DNA from: Pedobacter ghigonis
Lineage (GTDB): Bacteria > Bacteroidota > Bacteroidia > Sphingobacteriales > Sphingobacteriaceae
Direction of reading: 5' to 3'
DNA length: 64,000 nt
NCBI RefSeq assembly: GCF_903166585.1
Contig: NZ_CAESCM010000005.1
Coordinates: 124,001 to 188,000 of the forward strand
Below are positions 13,371 through 21,498 of the stretch, piece by piece; the stretch's first letter is position 1, and every line of letters starts with the position of its first letter. The position numbers and the translations under genes were made by a program. Below the pieces are notes generated by a model. That model ran no database searches, was not told the origin of the DNA, and was given only the letters and a program-made list of their open reading frames with translations.

Positions 13371-15248
13371 CTAGTTTAAAGTTCCATCCTCGAATTTAGT
13401 AATAATATATCCTCTTATATCTTTTCCTAATTCATTCTTGCCCATCCAAGCCTTTTTATTAGAGGGATTGAATTTGGCAAACTTTCTTAAGTAGTCTAGA
13501 CTTGGGGTAATTCCGTGAATATTGTTATCCTTAAATCCAACCTTCAAAAGTGCAGTCATTTTATTTCCGGTATATGCTTTACCTATTTGGAAATTCTGCT
13601 GGATATAGGTCATCATTCCGAAGTGGTCGACCTGCTTTTTCTGTTTAATTAGTAGATGCTGTATTTGATAGATGTTGAAATTTACCAGCTCCGAGTTGTC
13701 AATACCATATTTGTTTATTATTGCCATTTGCTCTGGAAAGTCTAACTGAAAGCTTGTGATCTCCATTGTATATGCAAATTCTGTAATTAGGTTCATTCGT
13801 TTTCTAGTGTGTAGATCTGTCAGACTATCGGCAACTATTTCATTTAAGCTTTTTAAGCGGATATTTTTCTTATTAGCCTTTTTACGATCCTTATCAGTAA
13901 AAGAATACGATTCTTCAGCATAGTTATTGTCGATTTTAAAGTGGGAGCACTCTGAGTAAGCATCTTTCAACTTATTGGCGTTTTGATATATGCCTTTTAC
14001 TCTTTCCTCAAATATTAAGTTGTCAATCATATCATAGTTTCTCTCTAAACTATATTTCTTTAAGTATTTAGCATAGTCAATTCTCTTAAGTACTTGACTG
14101 AGTACGTCTTTTGCAGCCGCTGTAGTAGCAGATTCATGATACCGATGAACTGCCTTGAACACAATATGGCACTCTGCAAGGTATTTTTTAACCTCTGCTT
14201 CAGACATCGATATCAATTCAGGATCAACATTCGAAATGTGCACAAGGTTTCTTGTAAACGGGTGTTCTTTCGTTTCCCTAAATCGACCCTGAATTTGTAT
14301 GGCTTCTGTAAATGGATCTAACATGGAGTGTTGCGCGGAAACAATATCGGTAATCAAGATGATTGTTGGGTTGCATTGGAAGAGGTCGTAATCAATGTCA
14401 ACAGCAGAAAAGAACCTAGAAGTAAAGAAGTTATATTTTTTAAATGCAGTTATTTCTGTTTTGACATCAGAATCTTTATATCCATTGATTCGAAGCTTTC
14501 TTCTGCTTTTCTCTGCGCAAAAGACGATGCTTTCATTCTTTATTTTAAGCTTAGTAATTACTTCGTGAATTGTATCGGTTGTATTAAAGAATATAAAGTA
14601 CTTATCATTTGGATTTTCATCTATAAACTTTTTGGTCGTCGTTAGCACATTATTGGTGCAAATTAGTTGCATACTCTGTGCGTAGGTAAAGCTGGGTTGA
14701 ATTTTATGTACAGTGAATTTGTTTAACTCAAATCTGGGGTCACTTGGTACTATAGGTGTAGCTGAAACAAAAGCCTTGTGCTCAAATCGGAAGAAGTCAT
14801 CCATTGGTAGAGCAATATCTGTACGGTAACTGATATCTTGAATGATTTTCTCACACTCGTCAAATAAAAGAAAGAAGTCTGTATAAATTTCGAACCTTGA
14901 ATCTTCAAGTGCTTCCTTAACTTTCCAGAATGATTCTGGCGTAACGATTAATTTCTTGTATTCGATATTGTTTTCTAGATATGCCAGTATATCATCCGTT
15001 GTTACTCCTTCGAATATGCCGCATACTAACTTGCCAAACTGTTTCTTTTTCCCCTTAATTACTGGAACATTTGGCTCGACAATTATGCTGTGTCGAGGGA
15101 ACTCAATTTCGCACCTTGTTGCTCCACAACCAGGCAATTCTTTGAATAGGATAATGTTGCTAGGTATTCCCTTGGACTTGAAAGGCTCAATTTCATTTAG
15201 ATATTGACCTTTATTAATTTTATATATTTTGATTCTCTTATTTTTCAT
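13371..15248 (-). CDS. SF2 (DEAD/DEAH-like) helicase of the element
   Basis: 625 residues. Visible motifs are ELPGCGATR (about 37-45, a P-loop in which the usual GKT/S is altered), LLFDECEKI (Walker B with DECE), FVSATPIVPSD (motif III SAT), FIFFNTTDTIHEVI at the start of the second RecA domain, and IQIQGRFRE (motif VI, QxxGRxR). The C-terminal 250 residues are unrecognised and rich in Lys and Tyr. Similar helicases occur in Bacteroidota prophages and islands, probably in element replication or processing. It lies downstream of two unknown genes on the same strand. The odd P-loop (no Lys in GxGxT) may lower ATPase activity or mark a subfamily. Confidence 0.7.
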   Translation of the reverse strand: MKNKRIKIYKINKGQYLNEIEPFKSKGIPSNIILFKELPGCGATRCEIEFPRHSIIVEPNVPVIKGKKKQFGKLVCGIFEGVTTDDILAYLENNIEYKKLIVTPESFWKVKEALEDSRFEIYTDFFLLFDECEKIIQDISYRTDIALPMDDFFRFEHKAFVSATPIVPSDPRFELNKFTVHKIQPSFTYAQSMQLICTNNVLTTTKKFIDENPNDKYFIFFNTTDTIHEVITKLKIKNESIVFCAEKSRRKLRINGYKDSDVKTEITAFKKYNFFTSRFFSAVDIDYDLFQCNPTIILITDIVSAQHSMLDPFTEAIQIQGRFRETKEHPFTRNLVHISNVDPELISMSEAEVKKYLAECHIVFKAVHRYHESATTAAAKDVLSQVLKRIDYAKYLKKYSLERNYDMIDNLIFEERVKGIYQNANKLKDAYSECSHFKIDNNYAEESYSFTDKDRKKANKKNIRLKSLNEIVADSLTDLHTRKRMNLITEFAYTMEITSFQLDFPEQMAIINKYGIDNSELVNFNIYQIQHLLIKQKKQVDHFGMMTYIQQNFQIGKAYTGNKMTALLKVGFKDNNIHGITPSLDYLRKFAKFNPSNKKAWMGKNELGKDIRGYIITKFEDGTLN

Positions 15249-15352
15249 AATCTAAAGGCAATAGAATTCCTATGCGTTGCCTGTCGCATGTTTTAAATTG
15301 TTATTAAAGTTTTTGTTGAGTAGGGGAAGCGATTGCTCCCCCTTGTGAATTG

Positions 15353-15766
15353 TTAATCTCTGGTTTCAGAGAAATTTACTCCTGCTTCTGATAGTAACAA
15401 TTCGAAGTCGACTTCAAAATTGATGCCCTGTACTTGATAGTCAATCAAGAACGCTAGAATCCCTTCATCATGAGGAAGAGGTAGTCTTCGTTTACCGTTC
15501 TTCAATTCAAAATGTACCCAGATGTTAAACTCTTGAGTTTTGAAGTCCATTTTCGGTTCTGGACTGTTTGATATTTTACATCTCATGTTAATGTATTTAA
15601 ACATTTCTTCAACATGTTTAAACTGTAATTCTGATAAGTGCTCCGCATAATTACAGAATTCTCCTTTTGAACAGTAACCATTTACATTATGTTCGGTAAA
15701 GAACAGGTTTGTAGGGTTTACGTTAGCAACGCCGGTTGCTTTCTTGAATTTTTTATATAGTGACAT
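15353..15766 (-). CDS. unknown soluble protein upstream of the helicase
   Basis: 137 residues from MSLYKKFKKATGV; a longer frame to 15814 adds 16 residues that look non-coding (MQCRRLIATKKTD). There are no membrane segments. It holds LHVEEMF-type helices followed by a beta-rich C-terminus (FNIWVHFELKNGKRRLPLP). Cysteines are few and unpaired, so no zinc site is apparent. It precedes the helicase by about 105 bp, with a GGGGAGC...GCTTCCCC hairpin (about 15323-15343) between them. Probably an accessory factor of the element; function unknown. Confidence 0.5.
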   Translation of the reverse strand: MSLYKKFKKATGVANVNPTNLFFTEHNVNGYCSKGEFCNYAEHLSELQFKHVEEMFKYINMRCKISNSPEPKMDFKTQEFNIWVHFELKNGKRRLPLPHDEGILAFLIDYQVQGINFEVDFELLLSEAGVNFSETRD

Positions 15767-15884
15767 TGTGTTTGTGTCGGTTTTTTTAGTGGCTATTAAC
15801 CTCCGACACTGCAATGATCAGAATACCTTAAAAGCCACAGAAAATTACCTTTTTAGAAATCTGTGTCAACTGATAATCAGGCTA

Positions 15885-16841
15885 TTAAATTTTATTTATA
15901 AATGGAGTAAATGTGAGATTATAGAATTCAACCTCTTTATCTTTTAGATCTTGCCTTAGGAACGAACGTATAAGCTTGGCCTTATCACGGTCTGATTTTG
16001 ATACTGGAATATCGTTTTCAATTTTGATGTCGATAACTCCAAATAAAAGAAAGAGGGTATATATTAAAACCGCTTGGGATTGCGTAACCTCAATGTCTTT
16101 TTCTTGCAGAGTGGTTTCGGCTTTTAAATAGGCTAAGATTTTTTGCGTTGCATATCTTCCAAATAACCATCTAGCTCTGTAATCTGGAAATGGCTGTTGT
16201 AGATATTCTAGGATTTCGTCGGTTAAATCGTCATTCCAACCACTTGGATGCGAATCTGTAATATGATAGTAGAGATAGCTTATATCTTGTATTTGCTTAA
16301 TTCTATTTTTCAATATTACTTTTATCAATTGCTTGTTTTCATCTAAACCATTGACCGTTACACCCATTCCTCGCACATCATAAGGTACTTCACTTTTACC
16401 AACCTTTTTAAGTTCTCTCAGCTTGATCTTAGTCTCCAGTATTTCATCAGTAGATAATTGCGCTTTCAGAACCTTAAGATCTGTAATTAGGCTTTTTAAT
16501 TCCGCATTTAAATTAATCCCGTTTATTGCATCATCAGACGAAAAGTGGGCTTGGTAATAGCCCCACTCAACATCATTCATATTTCTAAGTAATACAAATA
16601 GGTTTTGTAAGTGACTTTCTTCGATTTGTACTTTATGGGTAACTTTCCCAATGTTGAAATCGTTTGTTATATATGCTTCCTCACCATCGATTTTATAAAG
16701 TAATCTGATATTTGCTGTTGCATTTATGATGTTAGATTTATTAGGATTTAGCAAAGACCTTGTACCATCATGATATTTTGCAATAATATTGAGGTCTGCA
16801 TTGATATTGCCTATTTCTTCTATAACAAATGTGTATTCCAT
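15885..16841 (-). CDS. unknown soluble protein
   Basis: 318 residues from the Met at 16841 (MEYTFVIEEIG); ten further upstream residues are possible. The N-terminal 90 residues are beta-rich (IVEEIGNINADLNII ... YKIDGEEAYITNDF). A central coiled-coil-like stretch follows (LKSLITDLKVLKAQLSTDEI). The C-terminal part is helical with WLFGRYATQKILAYLKAETT. No signal peptide is present. It lies between the integrase and the helicase cluster, about 70 bp before the next gene. Family not recognised; a structural or regulatory element protein is likely. Confidence 0.5.
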   Translation of the reverse strand: MEYTFVIEEIGNINADLNIIAKYHDGTRSLLNPNKSNIINATANIRLLYKIDGEEAYITNDFNIGKVTHKVQIEESHLQNLFVLLRNMNDVEWGYYQAHFSSDDAINGINLNAELKSLITDLKVLKAQLSTDEILETKIKLRELKKVGKSEVPYDVRGMGVTVNGLDENKQLIKVILKNRIKQIQDISYLYYHITDSHPSGWNDDLTDEILEYLQQPFPDYRARWLFGRYATQKILAYLKAETTLQEKDIEVTQSQAVLIYTLFLLFGVIDIKIENDIPVSKSDRDKAKLIRSFLRQDLKDKEVEFYNLTFTPFINKI

Positions 16842-17073
16842 CGTGGTGAATCTGAGCCTTAAAGTTAGCACTTAGCCTTTAACTTCATAAAGTAATATCG
16901 AATGCAAGTAAATTTATAGGTCTTATGGTGGTTTAGGTATGCATTTTCATGGTTAAATCTGGGCATCAGATGAGGCAAAAAAATTATTATAACTTATGAT
17001 ATAAATAGAGAAATAGTTGTATATCTGGATATAGCGGAGCTTTGAGACTCCGCTATCAAATTATCCGCGATAT

Positions 17074-18273
17074 CTAAAATAGAACACTCTTCGATGGCTT
17101 TATTTCATTTTTAAACAATCTTTCCTTTATGTAGAGCGTTGTAACCTGTAAATTGGCATGTCTATTCCGTTGACGGATTTCTTCATAACTAGCTCCCGAT
17201 TCTATATCATAATAATTAGAGGTATGTTTTAATGCATAGAGTTTTAAATGCATTGGCAGCTTGTATTTATTTTTGAAGAACCTCCAGTTTTGACCGAAGT
17301 AATCTGAGCAGACCTGCAACGCCGCGGGTTTATTTCTTCCTCCGAAAATATACCATTCTTCAGGGCAACCAGAGATTAGCTTTCGCAGTAAGGTGAGAGT
17401 TTCGTCATCTAATTTAAAGCGCGCTTCATTTCCATTCTTTGTTTTTGTATGCGGTATTGTTAATATTTCATCCTTTAAATTTAAATCTATAATCTGCAGT
17501 CTAGTTAATTCCAGCGGCCTTATATTGTACTTAAATAGGAATTTTGTTGCAACATGTAACCCAAAATAACGTTTGTCGGACGATAGGAGAGAAGAAACTT
17601 GCAGCAATTCATCTTTCTCAAACACTTTAAAACGTGTTGAATCATAACGTGTAATTTTCTTACTTACTTTATCGCATGGGTTTTCTTTAATGATTTTTAG
17701 ATCTTTTAAATAATTGAAGAATGTTCCGAGGTCAATAAGATAAGTGTTGTAACTTACTTTACCCCAGTTCCTTTCAAATGCTTTACTGTCAGCAAATTCC
17801 TTTACGTGTACGTTAGTTATGTTTTTAGCTTTAATGTGGGTAAGACTATTATTGTTGAGAAACGATCTAAAATGCATCATCAGAATTTTGTTATTCTTAA
17901 GCGTTTTCTTAGCAATCGATTGATTTTTAAGAGCCTCTTCACGTTTATTTATCCAATATGCAATGCATTCCTCAATTGACGAAGTTGAGTTTATAACCTC
18001 TTCATTCTGTAAATTCGTTATAGGGTTCCAATTGTCGTTGAGTAATGTAACTAATTCTAATATTAGTTTCTTAGCTTCATCTTTGATCAATTTTATATTC
18101 CCGTCATTCTTTCCAATGTATTTCCTAATCCGTGTAGATTTAGTAGTTTTGACATCTAAATAATAATAGTAGACATAAGGTTTATTAGAACCTGTAAAGT
18201 TTTTCGGAACGCTTAAATAGAATTCATAATCTTCCCAAATGTGTATAAGTTGGGATTGTTTTGACTGTTTCAT
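17074..18273 (-). CDS. tyrosine recombinase (integrase) of the element
   Basis: 399 residues with the phage-integrase plan: an N-terminal arm-binding region (about 1-95, Tyr- and Lys-rich), a SAM-like core-binding domain (about 105-200) and a catalytic domain. Active-site residues visible are Arg in YNIRPLELTRL, Lys in PHTKTKNG, His in LYALKHTSN (the usual second Arg is Lys, as in many Bacteroidota integrases), His in RNRHANLQVT and the nucleophile Tyr in TTLYIKERL. It cuts and joins att sites, here in the 5' end of the EVE gene. Its start lies 8 bp from the paired TTTTGTCG boxes, so it may repress itself. It is the last gene at the right end. Confidence 0.9.
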   Translation of the reverse strand: MKQSKQSQLIHIWEDYEFYLSVPKNFTGSNKPYVYYYYLDVKTTKSTRIRKYIGKNDGNIKLIKDEAKKLILELVTLLNDNWNPITNLQNEEVINSTSSIEECIAYWINKREEALKNQSIAKKTLKNNKILMMHFRSFLNNNSLTHIKAKNITNVHVKEFADSKAFERNWGKVSYNTYLIDLGTFFNYLKDLKIIKENPCDKVSKKITRYDSTRFKVFEKDELLQVSSLLSSDKRYFGLHVATKFLFKYNIRPLELTRLQIIDLNLKDEILTIPHTKTKNGNEARFKLDDETLTLLRKLISGCPEEWYIFGGRNKPAALQVCSDYFGQNWRFFKNKYKLPMHLKLYALKHTSNYYDIESGASYEEIRQRNRHANLQVTTLYIKERLFKNEIKPSKSVLF

Positions 18274-18280
18274 AAAGTTG

Positions 18281-18310
18281 CTTTTGTCGCCACTTTTGTC
18301 GCCAATTCGA
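18281..18310. promoter_or_regulatory. right arm-type integrase boxes
   Basis: Two TTTTGTCGCC boxes 13 bp apart lie directly upstream of the integrase start. They are 25/30 identical to 4676-4705 near the left end and in the same orientation. Position and pairing fit arm-type sites of a tyrosine integrase. Confidence 0.45.
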
Positions 18311-18340
18311 AAATCGAACTAATAATATGCCTTTAAAGCC

Positions 18341-18447
18341 CTTTAAAAACAGAAAATAATGAATCATTGGTTAGTCAAATCAGAACCTTTTAAATACAGC
18401 TGGGAGAAATTTAATGAAGATGGCCGCACCTTTTGGGATGGCGTGCG
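18341..18447. repeat. attR: 107-bp direct repeat at the right end of the element
   Basis: Partner of 4481-4587. This copy is joined to the intact remainder of the EVE gene. It differs from the left copy at 18376 and 18397 only, both silent. Confidence 0.85.
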
Positions 18448-18763
18448 TAATTACCAGGCCCGGAATAACCTCAAAGCCATGCAGGAAGGCGATTTAGTGC
18501 TTTTTTACCACAGTAACGAGGGGAAAAACGTAGTGGGTATTGCCAAAGTAGTAAAAGAGTTTTATCAAGACCCTACAACCGATGATACCAACTGGGTGGT
18601 GGTTGATTTATCGCCTGTTGAAAGCTTAAAAAATCCGGTTTCGTTAGAGCAGATCAAAGCCGAACCAAGTTTGGTTGATATTTCGCTTGTGCGCCAGGGC
18701 CGTCTTTCGGTTATGCCTTTAAAAGCTGCCGAATTTGATAAGATCCTGGAGATGGGAAGCTAG
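18359..18763 (+). CDS. EVE-domain protein, restored by the element's end
   Basis: 134 residues, the full usual length. It has the EVE/PUA-like opening MNHWLVKSEPFKYSW, WDGVRNYQARNNLKAMQ, GDLVLFYHSN and VVGIAKVVKEFYQDPT, with LVRQGRLSVMPL at the end. EVE domains bind modified bases or RNA, and relatives occur in RNA modification and defence contexts. The first 30 codons come from the element's attP copy, so expression now depends on a promoter in element DNA (about 18274-18358). The left copy of the gene start (4499) is the broken remnant. Confidence 0.9.
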   Translation: MNHWLVKSEPFKYSWEKFNEDGRTFWDGVRNYQARNNLKAMQEGDLVLFYHSNEGKNVVGIAKVVKEFYQDPTTDDTNWVVVDLSPVESLKNPVSLEQIKAEPSLVDISLVRQGRLSVMPLKAAEFDKILEMGS

Positions 18764-18902
18764 GCAGTTTGCAGATGGGACTTTTCAGTTTGGAGTTGGC
18801 AGTTACTGGACTAAAGCCTAACGCTAAGCGCGTAAGGCCGTGCTCCGTGCATTACTCTTTTACATAAGATCTTACTATCTTGAGCAATCTTAACGCTTTC
18901 AT

Positions 18903-19466
18903 ATGAAAACCATCTTTTTTACCCTCTCTCTTTTTTTTACCGCTACTCTGGCTATGGGTCAAAGCATTAAACCCTATATCGCCATTGTTAAAACCGAAAA
19001 GGCTAAGTACAAAGGTATTTTGCAAAGGGTAGATTCGGTAAAGGTGGTTTTAAATCATGAGGGTACGCTTATTCCGGTGCTGCTTAATGAAATTAAAACG
19101 GTGCAAATCAGGACGGTCAAAAAAGGCTATGAAGGATTTAGTTTAATTAAAATTGGTGAAGACCGCGCTGAAGAATATAAAATGGATGCCAGTGGTAAAA
19201 TGGTAGATAAATGGGGCAAAGAAGAACCAACTTTTAAGGAAGATGTATCGGCCACTGTATTTTCGGTTATTTTTACCGCATTGGGCAATGCCATTGCTTT
19301 ACCTATTCATGCCATTAACCCTAATGTTGCACGTTTTAAGTTCAGTGATAAAGCTCCCAAACAGGTAGAAGAGCTGAGTTATTATTCTATTTATTACCAG
19401 GCCAACCCCAACACTTTGGCCGAGCTGCAACAGCTCAAAGCCATTTCAGGCAGCTTTAGACCTTAG
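18903..19466 (+). CDS. secreted protein of unknown function
   Basis: 187 residues. The signal peptide is MKTIFFTLSLFFTATLAMGQ. The first mature half (IAIVKTEKAKYKGILQRVDS ... VVLNHEGTLIPVLLNEIKTV) has the shape of a small SH3/LSm-like beta-barrel. A hydrophobic stretch follows (SVIFTALGNAIALPIHAI), then a helical end with YYSIYYQANPNTLAELQQL. Not recognised. Its last 11 bases overlap the antiporter gene end to end (convergent). A TATCTTG box about 30 bp upstream of the start resembles the Bacteroidota -7 element. Confidence 0.55.
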   Translation: MKTIFFTLSLFFTATLAMGQSIKPYIAIVKTEKAKYKGILQRVDSVKVVLNHEGTLIPVLLNEIKTVQIRTVKKGYEGFSLIKIGEDRAEEYKMDASGKMVDKWGKEEPTFKEDVSATVFSVIFTALGNAIALPIHAINPNVARFKFSDKAPKQVEELSYYSIYYQANPNTLAELQQLKAISGSFRP

Positions 19467-20646
19467 GTATTTCGGCTGTTTTTCTTTTGCTGAGGGTAAT
19501 GCCCAGCGTCATTATGATACTGGAGCCCAATACCACCAGGAATAAAAACGGCGTGCCTACTCCGGGTATTTTCAGGCTATCAGGTAGGTGCAAATACAGC
19601 AATATACTGATTAAACCACGCGGAGCAATGTATAAAATGGGACTCAGGCTTTCTTTTTTAAATACTTTTAGAAACACTAATCTGATGAGGTAAATAGCGA
19701 GCAGGATGAAAAATCCGTTGGCTAGTACATTCTGGTTGTTCAGCTCGTTCAGGTTCATGGTAAATCCAAATATCACAAAAAAGAAGGTGCGTAAAATGAA
19801 AGCACTCTCGGCAGAGAGTTGGTAAAGCTGCGATAAATCTGTTGACAGATTTTTATACAAAAACACACTCCTGAACCAGGCATTCCGGATGGTATCGGCA
19901 TTATTGAGGAATAAACCGGTACTTAATATGAGCACTAGCGAAGATAAATGGTACGACTGACCTATGGCGTAAACGAGTATGAGTATGGCAATAATTAAAA
20001 AGAATTTAATGTGGTGTACAAGCCTGCCCATGATATAAAGCAATACCACGCAGGCAATGGCCGAGAGCAGTACAATTAAAAAAGTGCTTAAGCCGAGGCC
20101 AATCACTGCCGAAGTACTAAAGCCGTGGTTGGTAATGGCAAAGTTAAAGATAATAACCCCCAGGATATCGGAAAAGGAAGATTCGTAAATTACAAACTCG
20201 CGGTCTTTATTGCCCAGGGCAGCTGCCGAAGGGATGGCAATGGCAGAACTAATTACGCTAAAAGGAATGGCATTGGCCATGCAGGTGTATAAATCCTGAT
20301 GCGTGATTTTATAAATAATAGCAGTAATAACAGCAATGGAACCTAATAAAACGCTTAGCGCCGATAATAAAGCCGTACGGATAACTTTGTTTTTATGCTG
20401 GTCGTATTTCAGCTCGAGCGAACCCTCGAAAACAATCAGAATTAGCCCAACAGTACCCAGCATAGGTAAAATAGACAGAAAATTGAAGGTATGGATCTGG
20501 AGATAATCAACCAGAAACCGCAGGCCTATGCCTAATAAAAGTAACAGTAAAACCGACGGGACTTTGGTTTTACTAGCCACCAGATCAAACAGATAGGAGA
20601 AGATCACCAATCCGCTTAAAATAATAAGTATGGTATAGGTTGTCAT
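19456..20646 (-). CDS. CPA-type cation/proton antiporter
   Basis: 396 residues, nearly all membrane-embedded, with about 11-12 predicted helices. ILSGLVIFSYLFDLVASKTKV, VLLLLLLGIGLRFLVDY and FEGSLELKY match the start of NhaP/KefB-like exchangers. The SSAIAIPSAAALGNKDREF block corresponds to the unwound ion-binding region of CPA transporters. No C-terminal TrkA or UspA domain is present, so it is the compact form. It should exchange Na+ or K+ for H+ across the inner membrane. It is a single gene. The exact ion cannot be read from sequence. Confidence 0.8.
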   Translation of the reverse strand: MTTYTILIILSGLVIFSYLFDLVASKTKVPSVLLLLLLGIGLRFLVDYLQIHTFNFLSILPMLGTVGLILIVFEGSLELKYDQHKNKVIRTALLSALSVLLGSIAVITAIIYKITHQDLYTCMANAIPFSVISSAIAIPSAAALGNKDREFVIYESSFSDILGVIIFNFAITNHGFSTSAVIGLGLSTFLIVLLSAIACVVLLYIMGRLVHHIKFFLIIAILILVYAIGQSYHLSSLVLILSTGLFLNNADTIRNAWFRSVFLYKNLSTDLSQLYQLSAESAFILRTFFFVIFGFTMNLNELNNQNVLANGFFILLAIYLIRLVFLKVFKKESLSPILYIAPRGLISILLYLHLPDSLKIPGVGTPFLFLVVLGSSIIMTLGITLSKRKTAEIPKV

Positions 20647-20717
20647 ATTTTTCAGCGCAGGGTAAGCTGCTAAAATAAAACAAACCGTTTAACTACCAAG
20701 AAGTTTTAGTGTAAAAA

Positions 20718-21239
20718 TTAGGCTTTAAAGAAGAGTGCCTTCAGTTCGCTGGCATCATCCGGATCCATTTTGCCACCTAAAACCAGGCGTAACTGGCGAC
20801 GGCGCAGGGCACCATCATACAGGTCTTTTTCCTCAGGTGTTTCTGGCATCAGTTCGGGTACGGGAATGGTACGGGCACTCTGATCTACGGCTACAAAGGT
20901 GTAATATGCCTCATTGCTTTTCTGGCGTGCACCACTGGGAATGTTCTCTGCCCAAACATCCAAACGTACCTCTACCGAAGTATTGAAAGCGCGGGTAACC
21001 TTGGCTTCAATAGTAATTACGTCGCCGAGTTTAATGGGTTGCTTAAAAGAAACATTATCAACCGATGCGGTTACCACAATGCGGTTGCAGTGCTTTTGCG
21101 CTGAAATTGCCGCTGCAATATCCATCCAGTGGAGCAGGCGGCCACCCATCAGGTTGTTTAGCGTATTGGTATCGTTCGGCAATACCAACTCGTTCATGAT
21201 GGTAAAACTCTCTCTGGCAAATTTCTTTTTTAAGCTCAT
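20718..21239 (-). CDS. acyl-CoA thioesterase (hotdog fold, YciA-like)
   Basis: 173 residues, one hotdog domain (about 8-130) plus a short helical tail. NELVLPNDTNTLNNLMGGRL, LHWMDIAAAISAQKHC and VTASVDNVSFKQPIKLGDVI are the conserved blocks of the YciA/BACH family; Asn and Asp of LPNDTN and MDIAA are the usual catalytic neighbours. It hydrolyses acyl-CoA to free acid and CoA in the cytoplasm. It is a single gene 71 bp from the antiporter, on the same strand, so possibly co-transcribed. Chain-length preference is unknown. Confidence 0.85.
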   Translation of the reverse strand: MSLKKKFARESFTIMNELVLPNDTNTLNNLMGGRLLHWMDIAAAISAQKHCNRIVVTASVDNVSFKQPIKLGDVITIEAKVTRAFNTSVEVRLDVWAENIPSGARQKSNEAYYTFVAVDQSARTIPVPELMPETPEEKDLYDGALRRRQLRLVLGGKMDPDDASELKALFFKA

Positions 21240-21498
21240 TTGCCCGCAAAAATAAGGAAATTGTTGTTAAAGTTGTATTTAAAACGGGCAGCTATGCTAT
21301 TTCCATGGAAATCTCTGCAATCAGCAGGAGAATTATGGGTTAGATTTTTCCCGCAGATGAAACAGACTAGCGCGCAGAGTGATTGTTTTGTTTTTTTGCG
21401 GTGATCTGCGAAAACAGCAGAAAAAGCATACAGGGTTATTCCTGTAAATCTAAAAAAAACAATTGCATATTAAACATGTTATGTAATCAAAAATCTAT

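Larger units (their letters stand above)
4481..18447. mobile_element. 13.86-kb integrative element in the EVE-domain gene
   Basis: The limits are the 107-bp direct repeats at 4481-4587 and 18341-18447. A tyrosine integrase gene (17074-18273) sits directly inside the right end. Near both ends lie similar 30-nt tracts with two TTTTGTCG(C/G)C boxes (4676-4705 and 18281-18310), candidate integrase arm sites. All recognised genes inside are minus-strand, AT-rich and mostly of unknown function. There are no relaxase, T4SS, capsid or terminase genes, so it is neither a clear ICE nor a complete prophage. A satellite, cryptic or mobilisable island are all possible. Confidence 0.85.
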
